A stretch of 64,000 nt of DNA from Metaphire vulgaris (GCA_018105865.1 CM030870.1:7122120-7186119); one strand, 5' to 3'; counted from the stretch's first letter, positions 1 to 30,655 are shown. Notes: generated by a model from the sequence alone, not told the origin. Made by a program: numbers and translations.

Positions 1-968
1 AAATTGAAACTTGAGCCTCTATAACTGAAAAAATTAGAATGGACCGTATGAAAACAGAAGAGATGACAACGAAAATCATATTTTTGACTTGTATTTTCCT
101 TTTTACCGGGGGCCAAGCATCAAACCTCCACCACCTCACCCGCCCAATTATATTCCCCATGAGTCCAATGAGTCTAGGTGAAACACTGGGCATTGACACC
201 CCCTGCAATTTTGGGACACCCCGCCCCGAGCGCAAATTCCTGGGAAATATTTGATTATTATTACAGTAATAGTAGAATGACCGACAGCTGCATATTTGCG
301 CGCAGCGGTCTTTATAAATCAATAGTAAATGAAAAACGCACAAATAAATAAATGACGATGTCGATTTACGTTTTATGGACAGCGTGATATATTTAATTAT
401 GCGTTTATCTCGTTTTCTGATTCATAAATGACCGCCACGCACGCATATGCCTTGTGCTGAGAATTTAACTTTCGTCATCCACAGTCAACAGAAGGCGTTT
501 TTTGATCTGCGAGCAAACTAATCAGCATCAATCACATGACCTGTCTTCGCCAGAATGTAAATATTTGCTTAATTAATCAGAAACGCGAGAATATTTGATA
601 AAACAATTCGCAGGGTTTTTAAACATGTAAACTCGGAAGCCGCGGCCCCCTAGTTGTTTTCCTGGCCCCCGCAGTAATTATGGCGGCCCCCTTTCATAAA
701 AATGCCCCTAGAGGTTATTCCTAGTTTTTCTCTATTGGGCCAAAACTGTTTAGCATATATTTTTGCTTTTGTAATGACTTCTTGTGTTAGTCTAATTTAA
801 GAATGAACGATGCGCAGATAACACCTCACTAATGGCAGACACAGATAGAAAAGTACAAAGGTTATTAGGCAGAGTGACAGAAGAGAGTGAAAAGAAAAGG
901 ACTAAGAGTAAATACAAAAAGACGTACTGTATGGTAATAATAGAAAAGAATTCTTAGGTGCAGACTAC

Positions 969-1170
<202 letters not shown>

Positions 1171-2686
1171 TCTGCATGGCGGCAATAGTTAGATAGACTA
1201 CAATATAGGGGGATAGAAACAAAACAGGTAACAAAGTTTTTTAAAAACGAATTAATTATAAATTATGTTTTGTTGTATATAAAACCTGTCCTACGATGAA
1301 CCATATATCTCAATGCTCGGACTAAACGTGTTACGTTTGCGTAAGCCAGACATGTTGTTGTTCTATTAGCCACGCGATGGCAAAGACGACGACATCAACG
1401 ATGCATTTCAGTCCAGTAGAACAGAAAAAGAGGAAAATGAAGAAAGAGAAAGCGATGATGATGACGACGACGACGACGACGACAGGAGTGACGGAGGAAA
1501 GAAAGAAAGAAAGAACTTGGAAAAATTCCACCAAAGAGTTCGATTTCCAACTCTAGAACGCAATTGCACGGTTTGAAATGTTGATTCTTAATTTAAAAAC
1601 CCTATGCACTTCTCTCTTCCTCATATTTCCCTTTTCTCTCTTTCTCTTTCTCACTCATTTCTCACCTTCGTCCTCTCTCTCTCTCTCTCTCTCTCTCTCA
1701 TGACTTCATCCTCCCTGTTCATTTCTTGCTCACGCCTCCCTTCATCTTGCTTTCTTATAGACCCTATTAATCTCTTTCCTTGTCATCCTTTCCTTATTTC
1801 GGCTCTTCTTTCTCTCTTCTTTCCAACTCCGTTCACCCTCTCTTTCTCCTCTATCTTCAAGCTCTTTTTCCGTCTTCATCCCTTTCCCCTAACTGATCTT
1901 TCTATCATTCAGCCTCTTTCCTTTTTTCTTTCTTGTCCCTTCCTCCTCTTTTAATTTTAATTTTTCCTCTATTTGCTACTTTTCTTGTAATATACAGTAT
2001 ATATATAGGTAGGTAAGTAGGTAGGTAGGTAGGTAGATAGACCAATAGGCAATGGCTACTCATATGAAGCTGAATGCAAGGGTTAATTTTAGACTTGGCC
2101 AAACGCTGCAGATATTACCACCAAGCCAACAGTCTCTCGCCTATCCTATAGAGAAAACATCCATAAATCATCATTATCATCATCACCGCCGCCACCACCA
2201 CCATGTATCGGAGCGGAAAGAAACTAGAACTTAGCGGAACGCCGTATATCCGCCCAACGCCGTCAGAGAGAAAAGATTCTCGGCATATATGCCACCGACT
2301 CTATGCCCTCCTTGTGCAAGAGACCTGTAGGAAAGATCACCTCCACACGGAGCCTTAGGCCTAGGGCCTACGTATGCAGGCCTGGACTAGTCAATGTAGC
2401 ATTGAGTTCAACTGGTACTCAAGTAGTCTATATGAATTTGAAAAAGACGTTAAAGACAGTTTATGTTACTGTATCTGCTAAACTGAAACGTTTGCTTATA
2501 TCTAGTTAATATCGTTTGCTTATAACTAGTTAATATCGTGAGATATTATTGTCGGCTTCTAATAAATGGAAAGTAGAGGATGGATCCTGGTAGGCCTAAT
2601 AACCTGGCTTTTAACAGGATTTGGGTAACATTATGCTTCTAATACTTCTTTGTCGTTGATTTATAACTGTGAATTAAGAGCATCCA

Positions 2687-2740
<54 letters not shown>

Positions 2741-3555
2741 ACTAACTACTATAATAATAATAATAAATAATAATAATAATAATAATAATAATCTCAGCAT
2801 AATAATCAACAATAATAATGCGCTCAGAAGATCTTGCGCTGGATTTGCGTTGGGTATAGATATAATAGATGTAATCAGCAAATGGTATTTTGAAACATTG
2901 ATAAGTAATAAGAATTATGCTAAAAGAGTACATGGTGCACACCTTTAGCATAGCACAAGCTGGCAAAACAACAGGTGTACCTTCTTCACAACTTTTACTA
3001 CAGATTGACGCCACTGGTGTGCAGAAAATAGAGAATACGACCTTCATTTGAAAACATTTTCTCTGTTTGTCAGCACGCTCACTGACGTACAGTATAATAT
3101 GACGTCTCAGTCAATAAATAGACAGAAATCTGTCATCTTTGAGACAGCTGACCGCAAAAGTTACAGACCCCTAAAAATGTAAATGGATTGTACGCCTAAT
3201 GAAATTCTGCTCTGATGACACAAATACATGTATCTTTATGTGTTTTAACATTTGGCCTAAATCGGCGAAGACTCGATGCAAGCCTAGTATTTGCGATATG
3301 TTTATGGGTTCCATTTTCCTTCGGACACAGTGCATAACATATAAGCTGATTTTCTCTGTATTAACAGCCGACAAGAAAACCGTGTGAATACAAACTGGTC
3401 TTCACAACAGAAAAGAAAGATACTTCGTCGGAGAAACCGAGAAAGAGACTTAACGCGAAATTCAACGTAAATACAGAATGACAAAATATCACTTTAAACA
3501 GAAAAGAAGATCTCCAAATTGACAACAGCTTAGTGACGTTTACCTGCCCAAAGTC

Positions 3556-3785
3556 AGGGGCGTAGCGACGGCGGGGAGGGGTATATCGGTATATATATAC
3601 CCCCCAATCAGTCTACCTTATATATCGGTATATATATACCCCCAAATCAGTCTACCTTAAAGTTTTTTATGTGATTTACATGTGGTTATATGTGGTTTAT
3701 ATGGTTTATGTGGTTTATAGTTAAGATTTATATACCCACCCAAAATATTTATACCCTCCCAAATCAAATTCCTGGCTACGCCCCT
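3556..3785. mobile_element. MITE, CAGGGGCGTAG family
   Basis: The element starts with CAGGGGCGTAG and ends with CTACGCCCCTG, and contains TATATACC-rich sequence and plus-strand GTAGACTGATTT-type sequence in reverse. Other copies lie near 9505-9881, 36617-36843, 39650-39790, 39944-40097, 59985-60140 and 61348-61510. Confidence 0.75.
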
Positions 3786-3856
3786 GTTTTCAAGAGGAAG
3801 TGTCCCCTCTTGCACTTATAGCCCTAAAGTTTAAGGCAGTAGACACAGCCAACAAG

Positions 3857-3935
3857 TACAGAGTGGCGCAAAAAACCGGATTATATTAAATGCAAACCTA
3901 AATGTGACTAGTCCGGTTTTTTGCGCCACCCTGTA
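3857..3935. mobile_element. Palindromic TA-flanked MITE (CAGGGTGGCGCAAAA)
   Basis: A 79-bp near-perfect palindrome. Its arms read tacaGaGTGGCGCAAAAAACCGG and the reverse complement, with a short central spacer, and both ends lie at TA. Two more copies are at 40214-40292 and 46925-47007. TA flanks and CAGGG ends suggest a Tc1/mariner-type non-autonomous element. Confidence 0.75.
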
Positions 3936-4043
3936 GTATAGGCCTAGGGTTAAATATAATTTCCTTTAGCAGCGACTAAACTCTGTGGCGTGAATTAGAG
4001 GTCATCTGATGAAAGCATTTGGTACCGTTAACTTAGTCTTGTA

Positions 4044-4222
4044 CAGGGCGCGATTTGTAGGGGAAAGGGGTGATTCCCTCTCCCCACTGCCCAACTGCAT
4101 CCCCCTACTGCTGCATCCTCCACCACTACATCCCCCACTGCTATGCTTCTTCAAACAACTACATACACCCCCCAAGCTCGACATATTCCCCCATACTGCT
4201 CCAGGTCACAAATCGCACCCTG
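4044..4222. mobile_element. MITE, CAGGGCGCGATTTGT family
   Basis: Terminal inverted repeats read CAGGGCGCGATTTGT and ACAAATCGCACCCTG. The interior is C-rich with repeated ctactgctacatcccc motifs. Related copies are near 9178-9292 (partial), 40672-41010 and 59112-59274. Confidence 0.7.
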
Positions 4223-4290
4223 GCCTTGTCTATATTTTAATTATTTATTATAATTATTCATTTATTTTTAAATTCTGTTTTCAATTAAAG

Positions 4291-19371
<15,081 letters not shown>

Positions 19372-19575
19372 CCTTTGTTACATTGGAAACAGGACACCCA
19401 AGACCTCCCTCCCCCAAATTATCTCTCATCTGCAATGTATTCCCATCTCAGTAGCCTACATCATATTCTGCAGAAATCCGTTCTGTAAACGTTAACGTCA
19501 TTCTCATGTAACCGTCTTAGAAACTTGCAACAGCTTGAATATTCGGCATACGACATGGTGTATAACTGTATATGT

Positions 19576-19872
19576 TACAGTCAAAACGTGTAATTAGTCA
19601 TTACACGAAATGACTAAAAGTTTCAGTCATTGTGTGTAATGACCATTAGGGTCAATCATTTAATGCAATGGCTAAAATAACCAGTCATTTCATGCAATGA
19701 CTAACTTTTCCAATGATTTATTTCACACTTTCACTGATCGCTATAGGCTATTCGCTAATCTAATCCCTCAGGATGTGTTAAAGCATGAAATGAAGACCCT
19801 GTTGGTCATTACACACAATGACTGACACATTTTGTCATTTCGTGTAATGACTAATTACACATTTTGACTGTA
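19576..19872. mobile_element. 297-bp inverted-repeat element, TACAGTCAAAACGTG
   Basis: The two ends are inverted copies over about 38 bp: TACAGTCAAAACGTGTAATT and AATTACACATTTTGACTGTA, each continuing into AGTCATTACACGAAATGAC. The interior repeats the half-site GTCATT..TGCAATGACT several times, so the element is internally palindromic. Both ends lie at TA. Confidence 0.8.
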
Positions 19873-19940
19873 ACGTATACATAATTTGCTTTTCTAATCA
19901 CTAAGTGCCCGCGTGTGTATATGGAATCGTACAGCACTAG

Positions 19941-20127
19941 CAGTGGCGGCTCCACCGGGGGAGGGGTCAGGGGGCCCGTGCCCCCTATTGAGTGCCTGCC
20001 CCCCAGTGGCCCCCTGTTGGGGCCCTATACTTAATGCTACACACATAACAACAAATGGTTGCCTCCCATGATTAGAACTTGCCACCCCAACGCCCCCCTT
20101 ACTTGCCAAATCCTGGAGCCGCCACTG
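19941..20127. mobile_element. hAT-like MITE, CAGTGGCGGCTCC family
   Basis: It starts CAGTGGCGGCTCCACC and ends GGAGCCGCCACTG. The flanks agcactag and tgcactag match at 7 of 8 bases. It is inverted relative to 6980-7157. Confidence 0.85.
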
Positions 20128-20546
20128 TGCACTAGGCCTATAAGGCGCGTAAACTGTAGCTAGGTGAGATAACTGTGATAGAACCTTCAACCTTAACTAG
20201 GCTTTCATTTTAATAGAAAAACCGGTGAGTTGTAGCATTAGACAGGCAAATTCATCGATTCGAATTCTTTGTCTAAAACCAGGGATATTCAAATGGCGGC
20301 CCGCGGGTCAGATCCTGCCCGCTAAGGGGCGTGAAATGGCCCGCGAAGACCCTGAAACGATGATTAACTTTTTTCTACTACTTAAACTTACTAATAATTT
20401 TTGACGTCTTGCTTTCAACATAGGCCTACCTGTTTTCTATACTACTGTACTTATGAACAACTAGGCCTATATTTTCTCAGGAAAAACAACTGATCCTTCG
20501 GCCGCCAGTCATAGAAATTGGCCATTCATAGAATTTAATCGAATGT

Positions 20547-20878
20547 CAGAGCCGTGGCTAGAGTAATTGGCGCTCGGGACGAGGTATAAATTTTTCTCCC
20601 CCCTCAAGCGCTTGCTAACATTGATTGATTAGGCGCAATATAAATAGCTAAATAGCTAATTACAACAGTTTAAAAACCGGTGATGACATTTTTTACGTCG
20701 TTGTACGGGGTAAAAAAGTAATGCAGAAAGCGAGTGATGGTTTTTCCGCTTGTCATATTGGCAATACCTTCTACAAGCGTTTGACTTATTACAGCCATGG
20801 TTTCTCCCCCCCCCCCTCCCAACAAAAAACACGCTCGGGGCAGCTCAACCCCCCTCCGCGCCCCTAGCTACGGCTCTG
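20547..20878. mobile_element. MITE, CAGAGCCGTGGCTAG family
   Basis: It starts CAGAGCCGTGGCTAG and ends CTAGCTACGGCTCTG, with flanks tcgaatgt/ttgaatat (6 of 8). A relative lies at 37339-37580. Confidence 0.7.
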
Positions 20879-21370
20879 TTGAATATGAAAATCCCTGGCA
20901 CTCTAAACAATTCTGGTCCAAATCTTCCATTTAGGAGCGGAGTGTTTGCGCATACTCAGCAGGGTCTGTAGATTTAGGAAACAGCACAGGTTCTCGGGAA
21001 CGTAGAATTCGAATCCTGCACAGGTGAACGGCTGTCGTGCACACAGTGGCGCAGAATCTTTCTCGACCGCGAAAACAGGTGGTTGCCGCGTCAGAAAACA
21101 GGCGTTCATCTCTTGTATCTAATCGGAAAGTGTCGCTGAGGAACACTGCAAAGACAAAAAGACAAAGAAGGAGAATACAGGAACATACCTACAAGAGGAC
21201 AAGAGGGCAAATAATGAGATTATGCAGCAAGACCATAATGTGAATGAATGGATGGGTGGGTGGAACATAGTGGTTCTCACAGATCTCGCAGACCCCCGTA
21301 TCCCCGTTGCTACGCTAATTTATGACATAGAATTAGAAATAGAGTTATCTAATTAATTTTTAAATTCTAC

Positions 21371-21376
21371 TTTATT
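21371..21376 (-). terminator. Polyadenylation signal AATAAA
   Basis: AATAAA on the minus strand, about 235 bp beyond the stop codon at 21612-21614 of the minus-strand secreted-protein gene. Chance occurrence in AT-rich DNA is possible. Confidence 0.35.
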
Positions 21377-21402
21377 GTGTCTTTTTGTGTTCGTTTTTGA
21401 TG

Positions 21403-21476
<74 letters not shown>

Positions 21477-21611
21477 AACTTGAATCTACCATGTATTTCT
21501 TAGTTATTAATATTTTTTTGGTTGACCAATTTACGGGATAGGTATCCCCAGGTAGAGGTTTTTTCTCATTTAAAATAAGAATTGAAAGAGAGCAAAGTAA
21601 TTCGAGAAACT

Positions 21612-24817
<3,206 letters not shown>

Positions 24818-26322
24818 TTTCGGCAGTTCTACTGTACTTTGCTTAGCGTAAAATGATTTCAAGGAAACAGTTGCTATCGGCTATAAGAAATGACAATACA
24901 TGCAGTGTGTCTAAAGCCTCCGAAACGACTTACAACAATGAGTGACGCACAGAAGGTGACAACCCAAAGACAATTAAGTAGGCTATAAATATATGAGCAA
25001 CAGTAGGAGGACAATGGCCCACGCATGACAATGGAACGTGTAATATTACGCACGACAAACAGTCTTTTTTATAGAAAATTGACAAATAATCTTCTCGAAA
25101 GACATACACTCTGTAAGTGGCGCGGGTTTTGTTCTACGAGAATTGTTCCTTTCAAATTCGATATTTCGTCAATGTTAACGTTTTTGCGACGAAGATATTT
25201 TGATACAAAGTAAACGCCTCGATATCATTTTCTGTTCTATCAGGAGGGAAATCTTTCGAGAGTTATATACTGTTTCAGCGGTTTCTTTGAGTTCGAAATT
25301 GAGACAGCAAGAATTTTTCTTTGCCGGTAAACCACGCAGGTTGTAGAAAGAAAAAGAAAGAAAGATAGAAAGAGGACACCCATAGTGTCCAGTGGCGGCT
25401 CCACCGGGTGGGCCAGGGGGCCGTGTCCCCCCATATTGAGTGCCTGGCCCCCCAGTGCCCCCCAGTTGGACCCTATACTTAATGCTACATACATTAAACA
25501 ACAAATGGTTGGCCCCCCATGATTAGAAGTTGCCACCCCAACGGCGCCCCCACTTGCCAAATCCTAGAGCCGCCAGTGACAGTGTCTATAGCCTACAATT
25601 TAACCTACAAATGCATTAAATGGTTGGGTCTTATGCATTAGATGGTTGGGTCTTATGCATTAAATGGTTGGGTCTTGTTAGCACGCACGCAAAAAGCACG
25701 TTAACAATAACAAACATCAAAACATCGTCAAGGAGTTCTTGACACATCAATTCTGTTCCAATCATCCAACCCAAACTCCCTCCCCCGAAAAATTCACGTG
25801 TGCCAAATCCCACGACTGAACCCACCCAGATTTAGGGGCTGCCCCGCACCCTCCCCCCGTAGCTTTGCCGATGGAATTATTAATAATAATTATTAACTAT
25901 GTTATATTATCAAGCGCTGTGTACAGTGTAACAATTGCAAGGTAATTAACTATCAAATGCTTCATTTATGCTTTGACATTTCTCTGTTGGATGGAAAACG
26001 TCAAAGAAGACTTTGCAAGATACCAGATTATCAGATAGCAGTAGGCTAATCAATGGAAAGAGACTAACAACGGAAAGAGATAACTGAAGAAGTTTCGTGT
26101 CCGGTAATGAGCTGGAAGAAGAAAACAACTATATGATGATGAAGATGATGATGACGTTAAAGACGTCGTAAATTATATATATATATATGACATTGTCCCC
26201 CATTTTTCTCAGAGTCATTAGTGAAACCACTTTGAAAATCGGTTCACATTTGCCAAAGCTATGGACAGTTATACAGTGACGCGTATTTTATTGGCTCACA
26301 GTATATATATATATATATACAC

Positions 26323-26370
<48 letters not shown>

Positions 26371-26672
26371 ATATTAAGGAGCTTTATAAAATATGCAGTA
26401 TAGTTTGAAATCCCTCCACAAAAAATAGACAAGAAAAGCACATGCAAGGGAAAATGTTGGGGACCGACCACAAATACAAAGAAATGAATTTGTGGTTGCG
26501 ACCACTTTCCTCATCAGCACAATAGAAAATATTATCCGTTTTTTTCACAAAAAAATCGAAATTTTTGAGATTTTAAACAGTCTCCTCCAACTCAAAGCTC
26601 GATTCATCAGACACTTTGGAATTCTCCACTGTCACGTGGTTTCAGCATTTCTTTTTTTAAAAAGTCTTTCTG
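24818..26672. other. Intergenic region between two minus-strand genes
   Basis: No exon seen. It should hold the promoter of the secreted-protein gene. Repeats include the hAT-like MITE at 25390-25578, three tandem copies of a 28-bp unit around GGTTGGGTCTTATGCATTA (25622-25676), and an (AT)n tract (26300-26368). Confidence 0.55.
25390..25578. mobile_element. hAT-like MITE, CAGTGGCGGCTCC family
   Basis: It starts CAGTGGCGGCTCCACC and ends AGAGCCGCCAGTG. The flanks atagtgtc/acagtgtc match at 7 of 8 bases. Confidence 0.85.
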
Positions 26673-26678
26673 TTTATT
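26673..26678 (-). terminator. Polyadenylation signal AATAAA
   Basis: AATAAA on the minus strand 82 bp beyond the stop codon of the CD225/dispanin gene, in the expected place for its 3' end. Confidence 0.5.
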
Positions 26679-26759
26679 AATTCGCAAAGTCCGAAATTTG
26701 TTAATATCCTGTTTGCTCTGCTGAGTCTTCTGACACTGACAATGACGCTGACAGAGAAT

Positions 26760-29584
26760 TCAAACGGGATAATAAACTCCGTAGAGTACACCGACGATGA
26801 TCGCTGCCAACAATCCACAGACGATGCCAACGATTGACATCAGATAAGACAACCCCTTCAGCTTCAAGGCCTTTTCGCGATCTCCTTTCGATAACGTATC
26901 TGGCCTTCAGCTGCGCAAAAGAAATAGAGATAAATCTTATAATCATCTTTATTCGTGACAAGCAGAGCATAACAAAAGTAGTACACAACCAGTAGTACAC
27001 AACCAAGGAAAACACAAATCAGCTGAACAAAACTAAATAATAAAAATAAATTTAAAAATTAAAAAATAAAAGACTAAAAGAAAAAACTTATAAAAACTTA
27101 TAAAAGACTAAAATAATGATTGTTCTCTTATATAGCGGCGTACGAAATTTCCTGGGTCCCTTGAGGGTAAACATTGGCGTAGCCGCAGGGGGCACGGGGG
27201 CCGGAGGGACCTTTATTCTGGCTGGAACCAGTCTTGGGAATTGAGCAAAACCGTTGAGAAATTTGGGGGGGGGGCAATGTTAGAAGAGAATACGTGAATG
27301 TGAGAACTTGAGAAAAACTTGATGATCCTGTTTTTTTATCGTCGGAATCTCTTACCCGAACATGTTGATGTGACCCCCATTCCGACATCCTGGATACGCC
27401 ACTGGTCAGCGATCTATTTAATTTTTTAAAAAGTCGACCTATCGTAGGGGAGGGAAATCCCAAAGGCGTGCAGCATCATCAGTAGACCTAAACATGATTT
27501 CAGACGCAAAACTAAAAAAGTAACACTCGTTTTGAGATATGCGTAGACGAATTTTGATACATCGCTTAACTCAGGGATGATGGGTGTGGGTTACTAAAAA
27601 AAATAAATGACCCGCGTGACCCATTGAACCCATGACTCATTGCCATTTCTGCCTAACACGTTGACTGCTGGCAAAGTTTTTTTGGCACGGAACCAGCTTA
27701 CTATTTAGATTCGATAAACGTGGCGACGTGTATTAACGTCGCTAGCCGCTCAAAGTGACCAAAGAGCGACGAGTTATTACGTCGTCGGCCGCTAACACGT
27801 CAACTGACCTGCGAAGATGAACCCGAGGACACCCCAGAGCAGGCCACCGCAGAAGACGATTACGAGGCAAGACAGGACCTTCGCTTGTGTGAAGTCGATC
27901 GTGGGCCCGTCTTTCAACGCCTTCTCCGACCCTGCGTCGGTCCCTTTGACCGCCTCACCTGCACCACTGTCCGATGCATCGGCGACCGCTCCGCCACCTG
28001 CTGGTTCCAGTCCTTCTTGATGTCCTCTGCCCGAAACATCTTCGTTTATTGTTGCCAGACTGGGTGGTAGACAAGGTGTTCCATTTGGTACTGGCATATA
28101 CGGTGTTCCATTTGGTACTGGCATATACGGTGTTCCATTTGGTACTAACATGTACGGTGTTCCATTTGGTGCTAACATGTACGGTGTTCCATTTGGTACT
28201 GACATATACTGCGTTCCATTTGGTACTGACATATACTGTGTTCCATTTGGTACTGACATATACTGTGTTCCATTTGGTACTGACATATACTGCGTTCCAT
28301 TTGGTACTGACATATACGGTGTTCCATTTGGTACTGGCATATACGGTGTTCCATTTGGTGCTAACATGTACGGTGTTCCATTTGGTACTGACATATTTGG
28401 TACTGGCACATACTGCGTTCCATTTGGTACTGGCATAGTAGCATTCGTTGTCTTTGGCTGCGCTTGTAAGTCAGTCATTGTTGCAGATGATGGTAATGAC
28501 GATGATGATGATGATGGTGCTGATCGCGCTTGTATTAGCATCTGCGGAGGAAGAGGATGCAATCCGTAGACGATTTTTCTAGCGCTGTTTGCCGGGATTT
28601 TCAGCTGTCTTTTCCCCTCTTCCTGCTCCTTCTTCTCCTCCTTCTCCTTCCCCTCTCCCTCTCCGTCTTCTTTCCGGCTCCATCCGGACGCCTCCGGATA
28701 CTCGACGGAAGTCCGGAATCGCACCGGAGCGGCGTTCGGATGGCTGGCGGCGAAATCCTGGGAGTAATACATCGACGGCGAGACTCTGAGGAGCGACAGA
28801 TGGTTGTTCTGCAGGTAAGGTCCCTCGGTGGTGGTGGTGGTGGTGGTGGCTGGTGGTCTTGGTCTTGCATAGCGGCAGCGGTGTTGTCCATCCGGTCGGG
28901 TGTTGGTGGTGGTGGGGGTGGTAGGGAGACTGGGGTGGGGGTCGCGCGTGCGGATGCGGCATAGACACATAGTGATGTCCGTATCCGTATTGATCGGTTA
29001 CTCCATGGAATGAAGGAACAGGATACTGAAGTTGGAACGAGCTGTTGTTGTTGTTGTTGCTGTTGTTGTTGTTGATGTTGTTGCTGTTGTTGTTGCTGTT
29101 GTTGTTGTTACTGTTACTGGGAAGTGGACTGCTGTTCGGAACCTCGAGGAAAGTTTTCCCTCGACGCGGAAAACCTTAGAGGCAGGACTGGAGCCGGGAG
29201 GGAACTGGAATTTTGGGGTTCCGCAAATCGGTTGTGGTAGGGAGGATATCCCTGGAGACCATCCTGAGTTTTGGTGGCCGATGGATGGTCAGCGTTAGAC
29301 GACGATTTCTGTTCTACCCATTGAGGACAGCTCGGAGCTAATCCGGATTCAAATCCAGGATAGGGACCATCAGGGAACGGATACGAGGCATGAGGAGGAG
29401 GATGAGGAAGAGGAGCGGGTAGTGGAACTGGATAGTTCTGGAAATTCTGTCTTGGATCCGGTGCGCAGTCGGTGTTTTGCGCGAAATGAACGTATCCGTG
29501 GACTTCTGAACTATTGTAGAAACTGTTGTTGACGATTTCGTTGCTATGAACGTCAGTTGACGTCGCGCCAAAGGTTGCCATCAT
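26760..29584 (-). CDS. CD225/dispanin family two-helix membrane protein
   Basis: The last coding exon is 26910-26760 (stop 26762-26760). The previous exon ends at donor 27809 and stays open well upstream. The C-terminus has two hydrophobic helices: VLSCLVIVFCGGLLWGVLGF, then a basic loop, then SYLMSIVGIVCGLLAAIIVG, ending GVYYPV. This helix-loop-helix, with a second helix of the SIVGIVCG type, is the CD225/dispanin signature; members sit in endosomal or plasma membranes with a cytosolic N-terminus. The N-terminal region is Pro/Asn/Gln/His-rich and includes 13 PNGT-containing nonapeptides such as PNGTPYMPV (28050-28435). The start is probably ATG at 29584 or 29581, three to six bases after an acceptor-like GTTTAG. 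In the loop the frame shifts by one lost base (AAA at 26888-26886). The open frame also changes near 29114 and between about 28970 and 28815; I could not tell introns from indels there. Confidence 0.8.
28060..28440 (-). repeat. 27-bp coding minisatellite (PNGTxYMxV)
   Basis: Tandem 27-bp units (plus strand GTGTTCCATTTGGTACTGAC plus ATATACG) encode on the minus strand 13 PNGT-containing nonapeptides and one truncated unit. Variation falls mainly at residue 5 (P/Q) and residues 8-9 (PV, SV, LA, LV). The array keeps frame with the CD225 domain. Confidence 0.9.
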
Positions 29585-29938
29585 TTGTCAACTAAACTTC
29601 ACCTTTGACCTTTGACCTTTGCACTTAACGGCCAATCTAACACACAGAAGAAATCAAATTGTGACGAACAGCAACAAAAAACAACAACAAAAACAGGGCT
29701 TTCTTGTAAAAAAATATTTTCCGGAACGCAATAGTCAGAAGTCACTTGTCAACATGACGTAGAGGCCGAAAAGTTGCTATAATGATTATAATCAATACAA
29801 CATTGAATTCATTCATAGAAAATTTATAACTATATCGGTTCTAAATTTTCTATTTATGAATTTAATGTTGCAAAAATACACCAGTCTTCTGATTTTCCGG
29901 AACGCCGTTCCGCCTCGTTCAGGCACAAAAAACCCTGA

Positions 29939-29954
29939 CAATAATAATAATAAC

Positions 29955-30030
<76 letters not shown>

Positions 30031-30125
30031 TTTATCTGCGGAGGAAGAGGATTCAATCCACGGACGGCGCATAATAACAATAAAATTGCTATTATTATTA
30101 GTTGTAGACTTGTAGTTGCAGTAGC

Positions 30126-30202
<77 letters not shown>

Positions 30203-30404
30203 CAGGGTTTAATCTAGGCCGTTTCCAGGAGAATTGCCCTTTCCTCCCGGAAATTTCAAATTCCCTCCGAAAATTTTTGGCATACTACATCAGCCAACAG
30301 CAGCCCCTAGCTGACTTCCCCCGGCTTTGTCAGTTTTCCCCGGAGTCCAGAGTCTAGATTAAACACTGAGTAGTAGACTAGTAGTAGTCGTAGTAGTAGT
30401 AGTC

Positions 30405-30466
<62 letters not shown>

Positions 30467-30490
30467 TGCAACACCAGCAGCAGCTGTAGT
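29939..30490. repeat. (ATA)n and two (GTA)n arrays with MITE
   Basis: (ATA)n at 29939-30028, (GTA)n at 30119-30203 and (GTA)n at 30370-30466. Between the last two lies a MITE (about 30204-30369) with ends CAGGGTTTAATCTAGGCC and CTAGATTAAACACTG. Confidence 0.85.
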
Positions 30491-30530
30491 AGTAGTAGCA
30501 TATCTTTAATATTAAGTTTATAATTTACCG

Positions 30531-30655
30531 TTCCTTGCAGTCCAGAATTTTGTTGAACGGCGACGCCTCTGCTATCCGCGGCTGATCAGAGCGATTTCCG
30601 GACCTCAGAAGTTCGCTCTGAAGACAGAATAATTTTTCTACGCAGCAAATAAATT
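30531..30655 (-). other. Possible 5' non-coding exon of the CD225 gene
   Basis: On the minus strand a fairly GC-rich segment runs into CTGCAAGGAACG|GTAAATT, a plausible splice donor, about 950 bp upstream of the acceptor-like GTTTAG that precedes the CD225 start codon. There is no coding frame of note. This is inference from position and donor only. Confidence 0.3.

Larger units (their letters stand above)
19372..21611. other. Intergenic repeats after CLCN7
   Basis: Between the CLCN7 stop and the 3' end of the minus-strand gene I see only repeats: the elements at 19576-19872 and 19941-20127, an hAT-like end CAGGGATATTCAAATGGCGGC near 20280, the MITE at 20547-20878, the dispersed repeat at 21135-21280 and an (ATT)n array at 21402-21472. 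Confidence 0.6.

Noticed and set aside
28060..28440. CRISPR-like or regulatory direct repeat array
   Set aside because: Units are contiguous without spacers, multiples of 3, and in frame with a coding region in an animal genome.
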